Shown: piece after piece, positions 18,014 through 28,741 of the stretch
Layout of the letters: each line of letters opens with the position of its first letter
Position numbering within the stretch: position 1 is the stretch's first letter
DNA from: Bacillus sp. USDA818B3_A
GTDB lineage: Bacteria; Bacillota; Bacilli; Bacillales; Cytobacillaceae
DNA: 64,000 nucleotides
Reading direction: 5' to 3'
Assembly (NCBI RefSeq): GCF_009928415.1
Contig: NZ_JAABNN010000008.1
Location: 1-64,000 of the forward strand
Notes under the pieces: model-generated
Seen by the model: only the letters and a program-made list of their open reading frames with translations
Databases searched by the model: none
Told to the model about the DNA's origin: nothing
Program-made: the position numbers and the translations under genes

Positions 18014-18490
18014 TCAGAAATTATCCAATACCTTCCCATGTATATCCTCAAACCGATGCGGCGGGCATACCTTCAACTTCCCACGTATCACCGTCTCATT
18101 ATCTTCATTCGTCCCTGCCACACGGATGAATACCACATGCTCAGACCGATCTACCTCCACCACCTCGAACAGAAACTCAACTGTTTCATAGTGATAGACC
18201 GGCTTAACAAACTCGAGATCCTGGCTCAAAATATAGCTTCCAGGGCCGGGAAGATACTTAGATACCGCTGAAGTAATAATACCCGTAAGCATAATAGTGG
18301 GAACAACAGGCTTCTCAAATGGAGTCTGAGAGGCATAATCATGTTGAATATATAAAGGGTTGGCATCATCCGTCAAACCTAAATATAACAGTAAGTCCTT
18401 ATCCTCCATTTTTTCAGTTAACGCTAACTTCTCACCAGGATTCATTTCTTCTATCCTGCGTCCAAGCTTTCTTTTTTTCCCTAATAGCAT
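18014..18490 (-). CDS. MaoC-like hydratase / hotdog-fold protein
   Basis: About 158 residues with a single hotdog domain. The hydratase motif region reads LGLTDDANPLYIQHDYASQTPFEKPVVPTIMLTGI; in MaoC/R-hydratases the Asp and His of the D-x4-H pattern in this segment are catalytic, which matches D-x-NPLYIQHD here. Probable substrate is an enoyl-type thioester, but that is not shown. I prefer ATG 18490 (residues MLLGKKRKLGRR), preceded by AAGGAAGGG, over the earlier ATG 18523 that has no ribosome binding site. It lies downstream of mdh behind a terminator. Confidence 0.8.
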   Translation of the reverse strand: MLLGKKRKLGRRIEEMNPGEKLALTEKMEDKDLLLYLGLTDDANPLYIQHDYASQTPFEKPVVPTIMLTGIITSAVSKYLPGPGSYILSQDLEFVKPVYHYETVEFLFEVVEVDRSEHVVFIRVAGTNEDNETVIRGKLKVCPPHRFEDIHGKVLDNF

Positions 18491-18531
18491 CTTAGCCCAC
18501 CCTTCCTTTGTAAGCGATTCCATTAAAACAG

Positions 18532-18566
18532 AGAAAATTCGGGAATCACTATGGGATCCCCGAATC
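18532..18566 (-). terminator. mdh terminator
   Basis: Minus-strand ATTCGGGGATC...GATTCCCGAAT hairpin followed by TTTTC, about 10 bp past the mdh stop, likely ending the citZ-icd-mdh transcript. Confidence 0.8.
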
Positions 18567-18575
18567 TAAAATGAA

Positions 18576-19514
18576 TTAGACTAATACCTGCATAACATTA
18601 CGAACAGATTCCACGGATTTATCTAATGCTGCTTTCTCTTCTGCAGTCAGCTCTAATTCAATGACCTTTTCAATACCATTTGCACCTAGGATGGTTGGTA
18701 CGCCAAGATAAATTCCATCGTAACCGAACTCTCCTTCCAAGTATGCAATGGATGGTAAAACACGGCGCTGATCTTTAAGAATCGCTTCACACATTTCCAC
18801 TAATGAAGCAGCTGGAGCATAGTAAGCACTTCCGTTACCCAGAAGGTTTACAATTTCACCGCCGCCTTTTCTAGTACGTTCAACGATTGAATCTAGCCGC
18901 TCTTTTGGAATCAAAGTTTCAAGCGGAATACCGCCAGCAAAAGAGTAACGAACGAGCGGAACCATATCATCGCCATGTCCGCCAAGAACAAATCCAGTGA
19001 TATCTTTTACAGAAAGATTTAATTCCTGTGCTACAAATGTACGGAAACGTGCTGTATCGAGTACACCTGATTGACCAATTACACGATTTTTAGGGAAGCC
19101 TGACTCTTTGTAGACAGTGTATGTCATCGCATCTACTGGGTTAGTTAATACAATAATCGTACAGTTTGGAGAATATTTCACGATTTCCTGGGTCACGCTT
19201 TTCATAACCCTTTGATTGGTCTGTACTAAATCATCACGGCTCATGCCTGGTTTGCGAGCAATACCGGCAGTAATCACAACGATATCAGAATCGCGTGTAT
19301 CTTCGTAATTTGAAGTACCGATGATATTAGAGTCAAAGCCTTGAACGGGGCTTGCTTCAAGCATATCTAAAGCCTTCCCTTTCGTAGGGTTTTCCATTTG
19401 CGGAATATCCACTAAAACGACATCTCCAAGTTCTTTCTGCGCTAATAAAAATGCTGTAGTTGCACCTGTAAAACCGCCGCCGATTACTGAAACCTTTTTA
19501 CGCTTTAATGACAT
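18576..19514 (-). CDS. mdh: Malate dehydrogenase
   Basis: Oxidises malate to oxaloacetate with NAD in the TCA cycle. LDH-like MDH of 312 residues: dinucleotide fold [12 protein letters not shown] (10-21), catalytic Asp153 in [10 protein letters not shown] and proton-acceptor His180 in [10 protein letters not shown]. An Arg-rich active-site loop lies at 87-93 (ARKPGMSR). It is the last gene of the citZ-icd-mdh group, 141 bp behind icd with a hairpin between them. Confidence 0.97.
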   Translation of the reverse strand: MSLKRKKVSVIGGGFTGATTAFLLAQKELGDVVLVDIPQMENPTKGKALDMLEASPVQGFDSNIIGTSNYEDTRDSDIVVITAGIARKPGMSRDDLVQTNQRVMKSVTQEIVKYSPNCTIIVLTNPVDAMTYTVYKESGFPKNRVIGQSGVLDTARFRTFVAQELNLSVKDITGFVLGGHGDDMVPLVRYSFAGGIPLETLIPKERLDSIVERTRKGGGEIVNLLGNGSAYYAPAASLVEMCEAILKDQRRVLPSIAYLEGEFGYDGIYLGVPTILGANGIEKVIELELTAEEKAALDKSVESVRNVMQVLV

Positions 19515-19556
19515 TACACTTTCTCCCCTTTTTCGTATTAATAATTTAATACTAAG

Positions 19557-19577
19557 AGGCTGTTTTAAAAACAGCCT
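19557..19577 (-). other. Perfect hairpin between icd and mdh
   Basis: AGGCTGTTTT/AAAAACAGCCT is an almost uninterrupted palindrome in the 141-bp icd-mdh gap, without a clear following T-run. It may protect or process the operon mRNA; an internal terminator is less likely. Confidence 0.5.
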
Positions 19578-19655
19578 ACGTTTAGCAAATGTCTTTGAAG
19601 CACATTAATAAATCTTTTACCGAATAGATTTCCCCTATAATCTAGACGATGCCTC

Positions 19656-20924
19656 TTATTCCATGTTTTTGATTAACTCATCACCAAACTCAGAAGTCTT
19701 AACCTCAGTTGCGCCTTCCATTAAGCGAGCAAAGTCATAAGTTACTACTTTAGATGCAATTGTTTTTTCCACAGATTTAATAACCATTGTCGCTGCTTCG
19801 TTCCAGCCTAGGTGCTCAAGCAATAACACTCCTGATAAAATAACAGAAGATGGATTTACTTTATCCAGACCAGCATATTTAGGTGCTGTACCATGTGTTG
19901 CTTCAAAGATTGCATGGCCAGTTTCATAGTTGATGTTAGCTCCAGGAGCAATACCAATGCCGCCAACTTGAGCTGCAAGAGCATCGGAAATATAGTCACC
20001 ATTTAAGTTTAATGTTGCAACAACATCGAACTCGCGTGGACGTGTAAGGATTTGTTGTAAGAAAATATCAGCAATCGCATCTTTTACGATGATTTTGCCT
20101 GCTGCTTCAGCATCAGCTTGAGCTTTATTAGCCGCATCAGAACCTTGTTCCGCTTTAATACGGTCATATTGTGCCCATGTGAACACTTTATCGCCGAATT
20201 CTTTTTCAGCAAGAACATAACCCCAGTTTTTAAATGCGCCCTCAGTGAATTTCATGATATTCCCTTTATGCACAAGTGTAACAGACTTACGGCCTTCTTT
20301 GATGGCATAATTGATAGCCGCGCGTACTAAACGATTTGTTCCCTCTTCAGAAACTGGCTTAATACCAATACCTGATGTTTCAGGGAATCTAATTTTGTTT
20401 ACACCCATTTCATTTTGTAAGAAGTCGATGACTTTCTTTGCTGCTTCAGTGCCTTTTTCATATTCGATACCAGCATAGATATCTTCGGTATTTTCACGGA
20501 AAATGACCATATCAGTATCTTCTGGGCGTTTAACTGGTGAAGGAACACCTTCAAACCATCTTACTGGACGTAAGCATACAAATAAATCTAATTCTTGACG
20601 AAGAGCAACGTTTAGGGAACGAATTCCGCCACCAACAGGTGTAGTTAATGGTCCTTTAATTGCAAGCAAGTATTCTTCAATTACATTAAGTGTTTCTTTA
20701 GGAAGCCACTCGCCAGTTTGGTTGAAAGCTTTCTCACCAGCAAGAACTTCCTTCCATACGATTTTACGCTCGCCTTTATACGCTTTTTCTACTGCTGCAT
20801 TTAGAACTCGCTCAGATGCAGCCCAGATATCCGGTCCAATCCCGTCCCCTTCGATAAATGGAATGATTGGATTGTTTGGTACGTTTAATACTCCGTTTGT
20901 AACTGTAATTTTTTCGCCTTGCAT
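19656..20924 (-). CDS. icd: Isocitrate dehydrogenase [NADP]
   Basis: Oxidative decarboxylation of isocitrate to 2-oxoglutarate. 422 residues with the family signature [16 protein letters not shown] near the N-terminus, the phosphate/substrate loop [12 protein letters not shown], and [26 protein letters not shown] in the C-terminal half, which is typical of NADP-type bacterial IDH. ATG 20924 is chosen because GGAGGGAG precedes it at the correct spacing; the frame is open further upstream. Lies between citZ and mdh. Confidence 0.97.
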   Translation of the reverse strand: MQGEKITVTNGVLNVPNNPIIPFIEGDGIGPDIWAASERVLNAAVEKAYKGERKIVWKEVLAGEKAFNQTGEWLPKETLNVIEEYLLAIKGPLTTPVGGGIRSLNVALRQELDLFVCLRPVRWFEGVPSPVKRPEDTDMVIFRENTEDIYAGIEYEKGTEAAKKVIDFLQNEMGVNKIRFPETSGIGIKPVSEEGTNRLVRAAINYAIKEGRKSVTLVHKGNIMKFTEGAFKNWGYVLAEKEFGDKVFTWAQYDRIKAEQGSDAANKAQADAEAAGKIIVKDAIADIFLQQILTRPREFDVVATLNLNGDYISDALAAQVGGIGIAPGANINYETGHAIFEATHGTAPKYAGLDKVNPSSVILSGVLLLEHLGWNEAATMVIKSVEKTIASKVVTYDFARLMEGATEVKTSEFGDELIKNME

Positions 20925-20986
20925 TAGATGATCTCCCTCCTGGTATGTATGAAAACTTTGTTCGTGATGTATCAAAAGACTGAATC

Positions 20987-21018
20987 AAAGGTTAGAGTGT
21001 GTTAATCCTCTAACCTTT
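20987..21018 (-). other. 11-bp stem hairpin between citZ and icd
   Basis: AAAGGTTAGAG...CTCTAACCTTT is a perfect inverted repeat with a 10-nt loop behind citZ. No T-run follows on the minus strand, so it looks like an mRNA processing or stability element rather than a full terminator. Confidence 0.6.
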
Positions 21019-21064
21019 ATTAATTCAATACTATTGAATCAATTTTTTGAAAAAAAGTAAAATA

Positions 21065-22183
21065 TTAACCTCTTTGTTCAATTGGCACATATTTTTGCAT
21101 GCCAGGACCCGTATAATCCGCACGAGGACGAATTAATCGGTTATTTTCATATTGTTCTAGAATATGTGCTAACCAGCCGGATACACGGCTTACCGCGAAG
21201 ATAGGTGTCATTAAATCATGATCGATACCTAAGCTGTGGTAAACAGAAGCCGAATAAAAATCTACGTTTGGCGGTAATTTCTTTTCACCGGTAACAATCG
21301 CTTCAATTTGAACAGACATATCATACCAATGCGGCTGGCCTGTCAGCTCAGTTAACTTCTTAGACATTTCTCTAAGATGCTTTGCCCGAGGGTCGCCTTG
21401 ACGATATACTCTGTGACCAAAGCCCATAATTTTTTCCTTGTTGGCAAGCTTGCCGCGAACATATGGCTCCACATTTTCAAGTGTGCCAATTTCAGTTAAC
21501 ATCTTCATTACAGCTTCGTTTGCTCCGCCGTGCAGAGGACCTTTTAAAGCTCCAATGGCAGAAGTGATACCTGAATAAACATCAGATAAGGTTGCTACGC
21601 ACACGCGTGCTGTAAAGGTGGATGCATTAAGTTCGTGGTCTGCATGTAAGACAAGGGCCTTATTCATCGCTTCTACTGCAATCGGTTCAGGCTCTTTACC
21701 TGAGAGCATGTATAAGAAGTTGGCTGCAAAGCTTAAATCCTGTCTAGGTGCAATTGGTTCAAGACCTTTTCTTACACGGGCGAACGTAGTTACAATGGCA
21801 GGCATTTTTGCTTGCAGGCGAACAGCTTTTCGATAGTTAGCTTCTTCATCCATTAAATCTGCTTCCTCATCATATAAACCTAGTAATGAAACAGCAGAAC
21901 GGAGGGCTGCCATTGGATGTACCTTCTCAATTTGATACATCTTAAAGTGTTGGATAACTTCCGGAGGCAGGGCTGAATTTTGAGCCAGCTGTGTTTTTAA
22001 CTCAGTCAACTCTTCTGCATTTGGTAATCGTCTGTGCCATAATAGGTAAATTACTTCTTCAAAACTAGCATTTACTGCTAAGTCATCAATGTCATAGCCA
22101 ACATATGTCAGTGTGTCATCAATAATGGAGCTTATTGACGATGTTGTTGCCACTACCCCTTCAAGACCGCGTGTTACTGTCAT
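21065..22183 (-). CDS. citZ: Citrate synthase
   Basis: Condenses acetyl-CoA with oxaloacetate. The 372-residue protein (MTVTRGLEGVVATTSSISSI) carries the family's catalytic His in LHADHELNASTFTAR, a second His in GPLHGGANEAVMKML, the signature GFGHRVYRQGDPRA, and a C-terminal Asp in the DFYSASVYHSLGI segment. Start ATG 22183 follows AGGAGAG. The first gene of the citZ-icd-mdh group; a 440-bp upstream region should hold its promoter. Confidence 0.97.
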   Translation of the reverse strand: MTVTRGLEGVVATTSSISSIIDDTLTYVGYDIDDLAVNASFEEVIYLLWHRRLPNAEELTELKTQLAQNSALPPEVIQHFKMYQIEKVHPMAALRSAVSLLGLYDEEADLMDEEANYRKAVRLQAKMPAIVTTFARVRKGLEPIAPRQDLSFAANFLYMLSGKEPEPIAVEAMNKALVLHADHELNASTFTARVCVATLSDVYSGITSAIGALKGPLHGGANEAVMKMLTEIGTLENVEPYVRGKLANKEKIMGFGHRVYRQGDPRAKHLREMSKKLTELTGQPHWYDMSVQIEAIVTGEKKLPPNVDFYSASVYHSLGIDHDLMTPIFAVSRVSGWLAHILEQYENNRLIRPRADYTGPGMQKYVPIEQRG

Positions 22184-22623
22184 AGCAAAATCTCTCCTCA
22201 CATTCTAAAATTCCCCATCTTTCTTTAAAACTGTCTGCTGACGGTTCACTAACACATTTAAATAGCCAGCTCTTAAATACTCATATGCCTTTGAAAGCAA
22301 TATCTTTCTTAATAGACAAAATACTTTTACCAACTGAAAGTTATGATGGAGTTTCAGTTAAGTTAAAAGCTTGATTTATAGTTATTGACTTAGTCAAGTG
22401 ACTCCTGATTTCCCCTTTTTCATTACCCCTGAGCGATTGCTCGGAATCAATCCAAGTTTTTTTCTATTGTTGATTGAATTAAAATTCGGTTAATTAGTAA
22501 TGTAACATTGATATATAGTTTATGTAAATTAGGATACGCTTACAAGCCTATTATAAACAATTATCAGATTTTTGTGAATGAAAAGACACTGAAAAAAGAA
22601 AAAAATATTATTTTACAAAAAAT
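22184..22623. other. Non-coding region upstream of citZ
   Basis: 440 bp without a convincing gene. It probably contains the citZ promoter and its control sites. TTGAAAGCAATATCTT at 22291-22306 resembles a cre site with two deviations from the core, so it is only a weak CcpA candidate. AT-rich segments near 22600 may include the ytwI 3' end signal. I found no tRNA or riboswitch here. Confidence 0.4.
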
Positions 22624-23085
22624 CTAGCTGAAAAATCCGATCAGCTTCATGGCAGTATAAGCGATACCCGCACCAATCAAAGGGCCGACTGCTACACCTT
22701 TAAAAATGGAAACAGATAAAATGGTTCCAAGCACTAAAGCTGTCGTAATTTGCGGATCATCTGCCAGAAGTTTGACCCCTCCCTTTGCAAGTATGGCCAC
22801 AAGCATCCCCGAAATCAGGGCAATCCAGGCATACGGTGATTTAAATGATGATGTCAAGTCCCTAAAACCAATATCTCCGCTTGCTATTGGAGCCAGTACA
22901 GCAATCGTAATCAACGTGACCCCCCAGTTAATCCCCTTTGACTGAATAAAGGAAAATGACTTTGCCTCCAAACCGCCAGCCTTTAATAGGATCAATGCGG
23001 CAATAGCGATCAGTAAGGAAGTATTTTTAGCAATTAAACCAATGACGAGTAAAAGCAGCAAGAATAATAATGACTCGCTTAGCAT
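22624..23085 (-). CDS. ytwI: DUF441 family membrane protein YtwI
   Basis: About 153 residues, almost wholly hydrophobic, with four to five membrane segments (LLFLLLLLVIGLIAKNTSLLIAIAALILL, GVTLITIAVLAPIA, AWIALISGMLVAILA, TALVLGTILSVSIFKGVAVGPLIGAGIAYTAM). This is the DUF441/YtwI profile and the gene stands between citZ and ytvI as in B. subtilis. Function unknown. I prefer ATG 23085 to the TTG seven codons earlier, since GGAAAGGA lies upstream of the ATG. Confidence 0.88.
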   Translation of the reverse strand: MLSESLLFLLLLLVIGLIAKNTSLLIAIAALILLKAGGLEAKSFSFIQSKGINWGVTLITIAVLAPIASGDIGFRDLTSSFKSPYAWIALISGMLVAILAKGGVKLLADDPQITTALVLGTILSVSIFKGVAVGPLIGAGIAYTAMKLIGFFS

Positions 23086-23298
23086 AGTGTGACCAATCCT
23101 TTCCAAATTATCGTAACATAGTAGTGATTTATATTGGGATGTTCGTGCTATTCTGATTTCCTTTTATTATTTGGTTCTAATGAAACTTTATTTGCCGTGA
23201 TTCGTAGTATTTTAGCAAATACATCAATGGGAAAATCATGCAGTATCCAATATAAAATGTTAAACTGAGATTACTATTCATTAAAAGGAGGGCTGATT

Positions 23299-24414
23299 TT
23301 GGAGCTGAAATATATATACCGGACCATCCGATTTATCCTTGTAGTGGGCGGTGTATTATTGGCACTGTATCTATTTTATTTTTTATCAAAAATTACCTAT
23401 CCATTTTTAATAGGTCTAATTATTGCCTTTCTTATTAATCCTTTAGTCGATCTCCTTGAAAGAAAGGTAAAGATGCCGCGTGTTCTCGCGGTGCTAATCG
23501 CACTAATTGTGATATTCGCCTTTTGTGCCGGGCTCATTACGCTTTTAGTAGCTGAGATTGTATCTGGTACTGCTTATTTAGCAACAGTAGTTCCTGAACA
23601 CCTCGATACGCTGATCAACTATCTAGAAGATTATTTTACAGCGCAAATTATACCCTTATACAATCAATTAACCAGTGTATTTAATAAGCTTGATGCCGGC
23701 CAGCAGGACACCATCATTGGAAATATTCAAAATGTAGGGTCAAGAATCGGATCAACAGTAGGAAACTTTTTAAAAAATCTTTTTGAAAACATACCGAATA
23801 TACTATCCTGGTTTCCAAATGCAGCAACGGTCCTCATTTTCTCTTTATTAGGTACCTTTTTTATCAGTAAGGATTGGTATCGCCTCTCTTCGTACGGAGG
23901 AAGACTGTTACCGCAAAAAGCGAAGACGAGCGGCAAAACCGTCTTCGTTGACTTAAAAAAGGCTCTATTTGGATTTATAAAAGCACAATTAACCCTGATA
24001 TCGATTACCACTGTCATCATTCTTATCGGTTTGCTCATCCTCAGAGTAGATTATGCTATAACCATTGCATTAGCAACAGGGATCGTTGATATTATCCCTT
24101 ACCTAGGAACAGGAGCAGTGTTCGTGCCGTGGATTATCTATTCATCGATTAGTGGTGATATGGGAATGGCGATTGGTCTTGGTGTGCTTTACATAATTGT
24201 CCTTGTACAGCGGCAAATTATGGAACCTAAAATTCTGTCATCAAATATTGGATTGGATCCTTTAGCTACTTTGATTGCTTTATTTGTGGGCTTTAAATTA
24301 ATTGGTTTCTTAGGTTTAATTGTCGGTCCTGTTACCCTTGTAATTATCAGTACCCTTTACCGTGCAAATGTGTTCCATGATGTATGGACATTTATTAAAG
24401 GCCGTGAAGCATAA
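23299..24414 (+). CDS. ytvI: Sporulation integral membrane protein YtvI (AI-2E transporter family)
   Basis: 371 residues with about eight membrane segments in the AI-2E/PerM arrangement: two N-terminal pairs (residues 10-75), a long extracytoplasmic stretch, then a C-terminal bundle with GIVDIIPYLGTGAVFVPW and GLDPLATLIALFVGFKLIGFLGLIVGPV. Length equals the usual 371. Most family members have unknown substrates. The start is TTG 23299 behind a strong AAAAGGAGGG site. It is divergent from ytwI and ends before the miniature repeat element at 24437. Confidence 0.92.
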   Translation: MELKYIYRTIRFILVVGGVLLALYLFYFLSKITYPFLIGLIIAFLINPLVDLLERKVKMPRVLAVLIALIVIFAFCAGLITLLVAEIVSGTAYLATVVPEHLDTLINYLEDYFTAQIIPLYNQLTSVFNKLDAGQQDTIIGNIQNVGSRIGSTVGNFLKNLFENIPNILSWFPNAATVLIFSLLGTFFISKDWYRLSSYGGRLLPQKAKTSGKTVFVDLKKALFGFIKAQLTLISITTVIILIGLLILRVDYAITIALATGIVDIIPYLGTGAVFVPWIIYSSISGDMGMAIGLGVLYIIVLVQRQIMEPKILSSNIGLDPLATLIALFVGFKLIGFLGLIVGPVTLVIISTLYRANVFHDVWTFIKGREA

Positions 24415-24436
24415 AAATTGAACTTTTTATCATATA

Positions 24437-24622
24437 GGCTGTGTTAAATGTAATTGTTGATTTTTAGCACGTTGATTGGAGCGGAAGGCGGCGTAGACTC
24501 CTGCGGGAGTACGGGGCAGGGGAGACCCCGCAGGCGCTTTAAGCGCCGAGGAGGCTCCCCGGCACGCCCGCGGAAAGCGAAGCCGCCTGGAGCGGAAATC
24601 AACATTCATGATTAACACAGCC
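24437..24622. mobile_element. Miniature inverted-repeat transposable element (MITE)
   Basis: 186 bp bounded by perfect 11-bp inverted ends GGCTGTGTTAA / TTAACACAGCC and flanked on both sides by the identical octamer ATCATATA (24429-24436 and 24623-24630). An 8-bp target duplication is direct evidence of transposition. The interior is GC-rich, with TTGATTGGAGCGGAA near the left, a CTCCTGCGGGAG hairpin, GGCGCTTTAAGCGCC and GGAGCGGAAATCAA near the right. It encodes no protein. The internal sequence resembles a repeat I know from many Bacillaceae genomes. GG-starting ends with 8-bp duplications would suit mobilisation by an ISL3-like transposase, which is an inference. Confidence 0.9.
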
Positions 24623-24629
24623 ATCATAT

Positions 24630-24664
24630 AAAAAACGTCAGCCCCGATGGAGCTGACGTTTTTT
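24630..24664 (-). terminator. Bidirectional terminator between ytvI and pyk
   Basis: AAAAAACGTCAGC...GCTGACGTTTTTT is a strong symmetric hairpin with A and T runs on both sides, able to end pyk (minus) and ytvI (plus). Confidence 0.9.
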
Positions 24665-24705
24665 CATGCATTTTTAACACTTTATTTTAATGCAGATTTG
24701 TTTAA

Positions 24706-26469
24706 TTAAAGTACACTTGCGTGTCCGTTGTAGACAATTCCTCTAGTTGCGTCAACAGTTACTTCTTGACCATCCCTAAATAATTCAAGCGCACGGTCAA
24801 CTCCCACAATAACTGGGATACTAAGATTTAGACCAACTACTGCAGCATGGCTGGTTAGTCCGCCTTCTTGAGTAATGAGCGCGGCACATTTTTCGATAGC
24901 CGGTATCATATCACGATCTGTACCAATGGTTACAAGAATGGAACCTGGTTTTACTTTTTCCAATGCTTCTTTTGCGTCGTGGGCAACTACTACTTTACCA
25001 AAGGCAGAGCGGCGGCCGATCCCTTGAGCTTTTGTGATGACGTCTCCAACCACATGAATCTTCATTAAGTTCGTTGCGCCTGTTTCCCCTACTGGTACGC
25101 CGGCAGTGATGACAACTAATTCACCATGTTTAACAATACCGCTTTCTAGGCTTGTTTCAACAGCAGTATCCAGCATTTCATCAGTGGTTGTGGAAGTACC
25201 GCCAAGCTGAGGATAAACACCCCAAACCAGCTGCAAACGGCGGACAGTGGTTTCATTCGCAGTGACAGCCACGATTGCTGCTTTTGGACGATATTTAGAA
25301 ATCATTCTAGCTGTATGACCACTCTCTGTCGGTGTAATAATGGAATTAACCTCAAGGTTTAAAGCAGTATGTGCTACAGACTGCGCAACCGCATCAGTTA
25401 AGTTATGTTCTGTATTTTTGCTGCGGTTTGAAAGGATTTCTTTATGGTCCAAAGCCTGCTCTGCTCTTGAAGCAATATTATGCATCGTCTGTACAGCCTC
25501 TACAGGGTATTGTCCAGCAGCTGTTTCACCAGATAGCATAATAGCATCTGTACCATCAAAAATAGCATTGGCGACGTCACTAGCTTCTGCACGCGTTGGT
25601 CTTGGGTTGCGCTGCATGGAATCAAGCATTTGCGTAGCTGTAATAACAGGTTTTCCAAGTGCATTACATTTTTTAATTAACATTTTTTGTACAAGCGGCA
25701 CTTCCTCAGCAGGTATTTCTACACCAAGGTCTCCACGTGCAACCATCAAACCATCAGAGATTTCAAGGATTTCGTCGATGTTATCAACGCCTTCTTGGTT
25801 TTCTATTTTTGGAATGATTTGAATGTGGTTTCCATTGTTTGCTTCTAAAAGCTGACGGATTTCTAATACATCTTTAGCCCGGCGAACAAAAGATGCTGCA
25901 ATGAAGTCAACGCCTTGTTCAATTCCGAATAAAATATCTTGAGTGTCTTTTTCTGTGATTCCAGGCAGATTTACAGATACACCTGGAACATTGACACCCT
26001 TTTTATTTTTTAATGTACCGCTGTTAAGAATTTTCGTATGGATTTCTCTGTCTGATTGGTTAATATCAGTAACTTCAAGACCAATTAGTCCATCATCTAA
26101 GAGAATTCGAGAACCTACATGAACATCTTCAATTAATCCTTCATATGTAACAGAAAATTTTTCTGTAGTCCCTTCCACTTCGTTCATTGAGACAATAATA
26201 TTATTTCCAGCTGTAAGCTCAATTGCTCCGTTTTGCATGTTATGTGTACGGATTTCAGGGCCCTTAGTATCCAGCAGGATTGCTACTGTCTTTCCAGTTT
26301 GCTTCGATGCTTCCCTGATATTTATAATTCTTGCCCCATGTTCTTCAAAATCTCCATGGGAAAAATTCAATCGGGAAACATTCATTCCCGCATTGATTAA
26401 CTGTGTTAATTTTTCAACTGATTCACTTGCAGGACCAATCGTACAAACGATTTTTGTTTTACGTTGCAT
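24706..26469 (-). CDS. pyk: Pyruvate kinase
   Basis: Transfers phosphate from phosphoenolpyruvate to ADP, the last step of glycolysis. 587 residues: catalytic barrel starting [17 protein letters not shown], substrate motif RLNFSHGD, active-site [17 protein letters not shown] and [16 protein letters not shown], and TQMLDSM. Beyond about residue 475 is the extra C-terminal PEP-utiliser-like domain ([39 protein letters not shown]) characteristic of Bacillus enzymes. Co-oriented 42 bp behind pfkA, so the two irreversible glycolytic steps form one operon. Confidence 0.97.
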   Translation of the reverse strand: MQRKTKIVCTIGPASESVEKLTQLINAGMNVSRLNFSHGDFEEHGARIINIREASKQTGKTVAILLDTKGPEIRTHNMQNGAIELTAGNNIIVSMNEVEGTTEKFSVTYEGLIEDVHVGSRILLDDGLIGLEVTDINQSDREIHTKILNSGTLKNKKGVNVPGVSVNLPGITEKDTQDILFGIEQGVDFIAASFVRRAKDVLEIRQLLEANNGNHIQIIPKIENQEGVDNIDEILEISDGLMVARGDLGVEIPAEEVPLVQKMLIKKCNALGKPVITATQMLDSMQRNPRPTRAEASDVANAIFDGTDAIMLSGETAAGQYPVEAVQTMHNIASRAEQALDHKEILSNRSKNTEHNLTDAVAQSVAHTALNLEVNSIITPTESGHTARMISKYRPKAAIVAVTANETTVRRLQLVWGVYPQLGGTSTTTDEMLDTAVETSLESGIVKHGELVVITAGVPVGETGATNLMKIHVVGDVITKAQGIGRRSAFGKVVVAHDAKEALEKVKPGSILVTIGTDRDMIPAIEKCAALITQEGGLTSHAAVVGLNLSIPVIVGVDRALELFRDGQEVTVDATRGIVYNGHASVL

Positions 26470-26511
26470 GCTTTATTTCCTCCTAAATTTAGAAAAGACA
26501 AACTCTAATTC

Positions 26512-27492
<981 letters not shown>

Positions 27493-27730
27493 TTAAACCA
27501 TATGTACAAAAAATTCATTGTTAATAGTTTGTTTTCATGCTGTTTTTATTATTGACATAAAACCTGCGAATATTTATAAAATAACATGAAGAAATCGGCT
27601 TAACAACCGATTCATATTAGTAATTATAATAGACGGAATAATTAGTTAATTGGTAGCGCTTCATCCACGTATGTAACCGATATCATTAGCAATTTCAGTA
27701 ACTTTTGGTGAATAATCTGTGAAAATGTCG

Positions 27731-27763
27731 AAAAAAAATCGTGCCCAAAAATGAGCACGAATC
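27731..27763 (-). terminator. accA terminator
   Basis: Minus-strand TCGTGCTCATTTTTGGGCACGA hairpin followed by eight T, directly at the accA stop. The rest of the 292-bp gap to pfkA is AT-rich and presumably holds the pfkA promoter. Confidence 0.85.
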
Positions 27764-28741
27764 TTAATTTACACTGATAAAATCATTCTCAACTGTAAAT
27801 TCGCCAATCGTTCTGAATCGATTATAACGATCAGCAATTAATTCTTCCTCAGAAAGTTTGAGTAAGTCTGTAAGTGAAGCTTTTAGTACCTTGTCAATTT
27901 CCTCTGCCTGCTTTTGGACATCCTTTTGAGCTCCGCCTTTAATTTCCGGAATAATATCATCAATAATCCCAAGATCTTTTAAATCAGGAGCAGTAATTCT
28001 CATTGTTTCTGCCGCATTTTTAGCAAGGGATGCATCTTTCCATAAAATAGCAGCTGCTCCTTCAGGAGAAATAACAGAGTAGGTGGAGTTTTCGAGCATA
28101 TAAATACGATTGCCCACGCCTAGCGCTAGAGCACCGCCGCTTCCGCCCTCACCAATCACGATACAAATAACAGGAACCCTAAGACCTGCCATTTCAAATA
28201 AATTTCGAGCGATGGCCTCACTCTGGCCTCTTTCTTCAGCGGCTTTACCTGGATAAGCCCCCTTTGTATCAATAAAACAGATAATCGGACGATTGAATTT
28301 ATCTGCCTGCTTCATAAGCCTGAGCGCTTTCCGATATCCTTCAGGATGCGGCATTCCAAAATTCCGGCGAATATTTTCTTTTGTATCCTTACCGCGTTGA
28401 TGACCAATTACAGTAACAGGTAAACCTTTAAATTTCGCCACACCGCCAACAATAGCCTCATCATCCGCAAAGGTCCGGTCACCATGGCACTCAAAGAATC
28501 CATCAAATAGATAGGAAATATAATCAAGTGTCGTCGGTCTGCTGGCAAGACGGGCAATTTGAACCCGTTCCCACGGGGTGATATTTTCATATATATCCTG
28601 TTCCAGCTTTTCAAGACGAGTTTCTAACTTTTTAATTTCTGTGCTTAAATCTACATCAGCTGTTTTAGTGAACTCTTTTAATTCAGTAATTTTCTTTCTA
28701 AGCTCCACAATTGGACGTTCGAATTCTAATTCTCCTGCCAT
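27764..28741 (-). CDS. accA: Acetyl-CoA carboxylase, carboxyltransferase subunit alpha
   Basis: Half of the carboxyltransferase that moves CO2 from carboxybiotin to acetyl-CoA, making malonyl-CoA for fatty acid synthesis. 325 residues; typical N-terminal helical part ([18 protein letters not shown]), [16 protein letters not shown], and the crotonase-fold core with GRDVTFADD-like [31 protein letters not shown] and [22 protein letters not shown]. It starts inside the end of accD (16-bp overlap), which implies translational coupling and equal output of the two subunits. Confidence 0.97.
   Translation of the reverse strand: MAGELEFERPIVELRKKITELKEFTKTADVDLSTEIKKLETRLEKLEQDIYENITPWERVQIARLASRPTTLDYISYLFDGFFECHGDRTFADDEAIVGGVAKFKGLPVTVIGHQRGKDTKENIRRNFGMPHPEGYRKALRLMKQADKFNRPIICFIDTKGAYPGKAAEERGQSEAIARNLFEMAGLRVPVICIVIGEGGSGGALALGVGNRIYMLENSTYSVISPEGAAAILWKDASLAKNAAETMRITAPDLKDLGIIDDIIPEIKGGAQKDVQKQAEEIDKVLKASLTDLLKLSEEELIADRYNRFRTIGEFTVENDFISVN

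Noticed and set aside
22291..22306. cre site for citZ
   Set aside because: TTGAAAGCAATATCTT deviates at two core positions, including the central CG, so it is mentioned only as weak.
24430..24627. 65-codon minus-strand frame across the miniature element
   Set aside because: It is an open frame created by the GC-rich element with no start signal; the DNA is explained by the inverted-repeat element.
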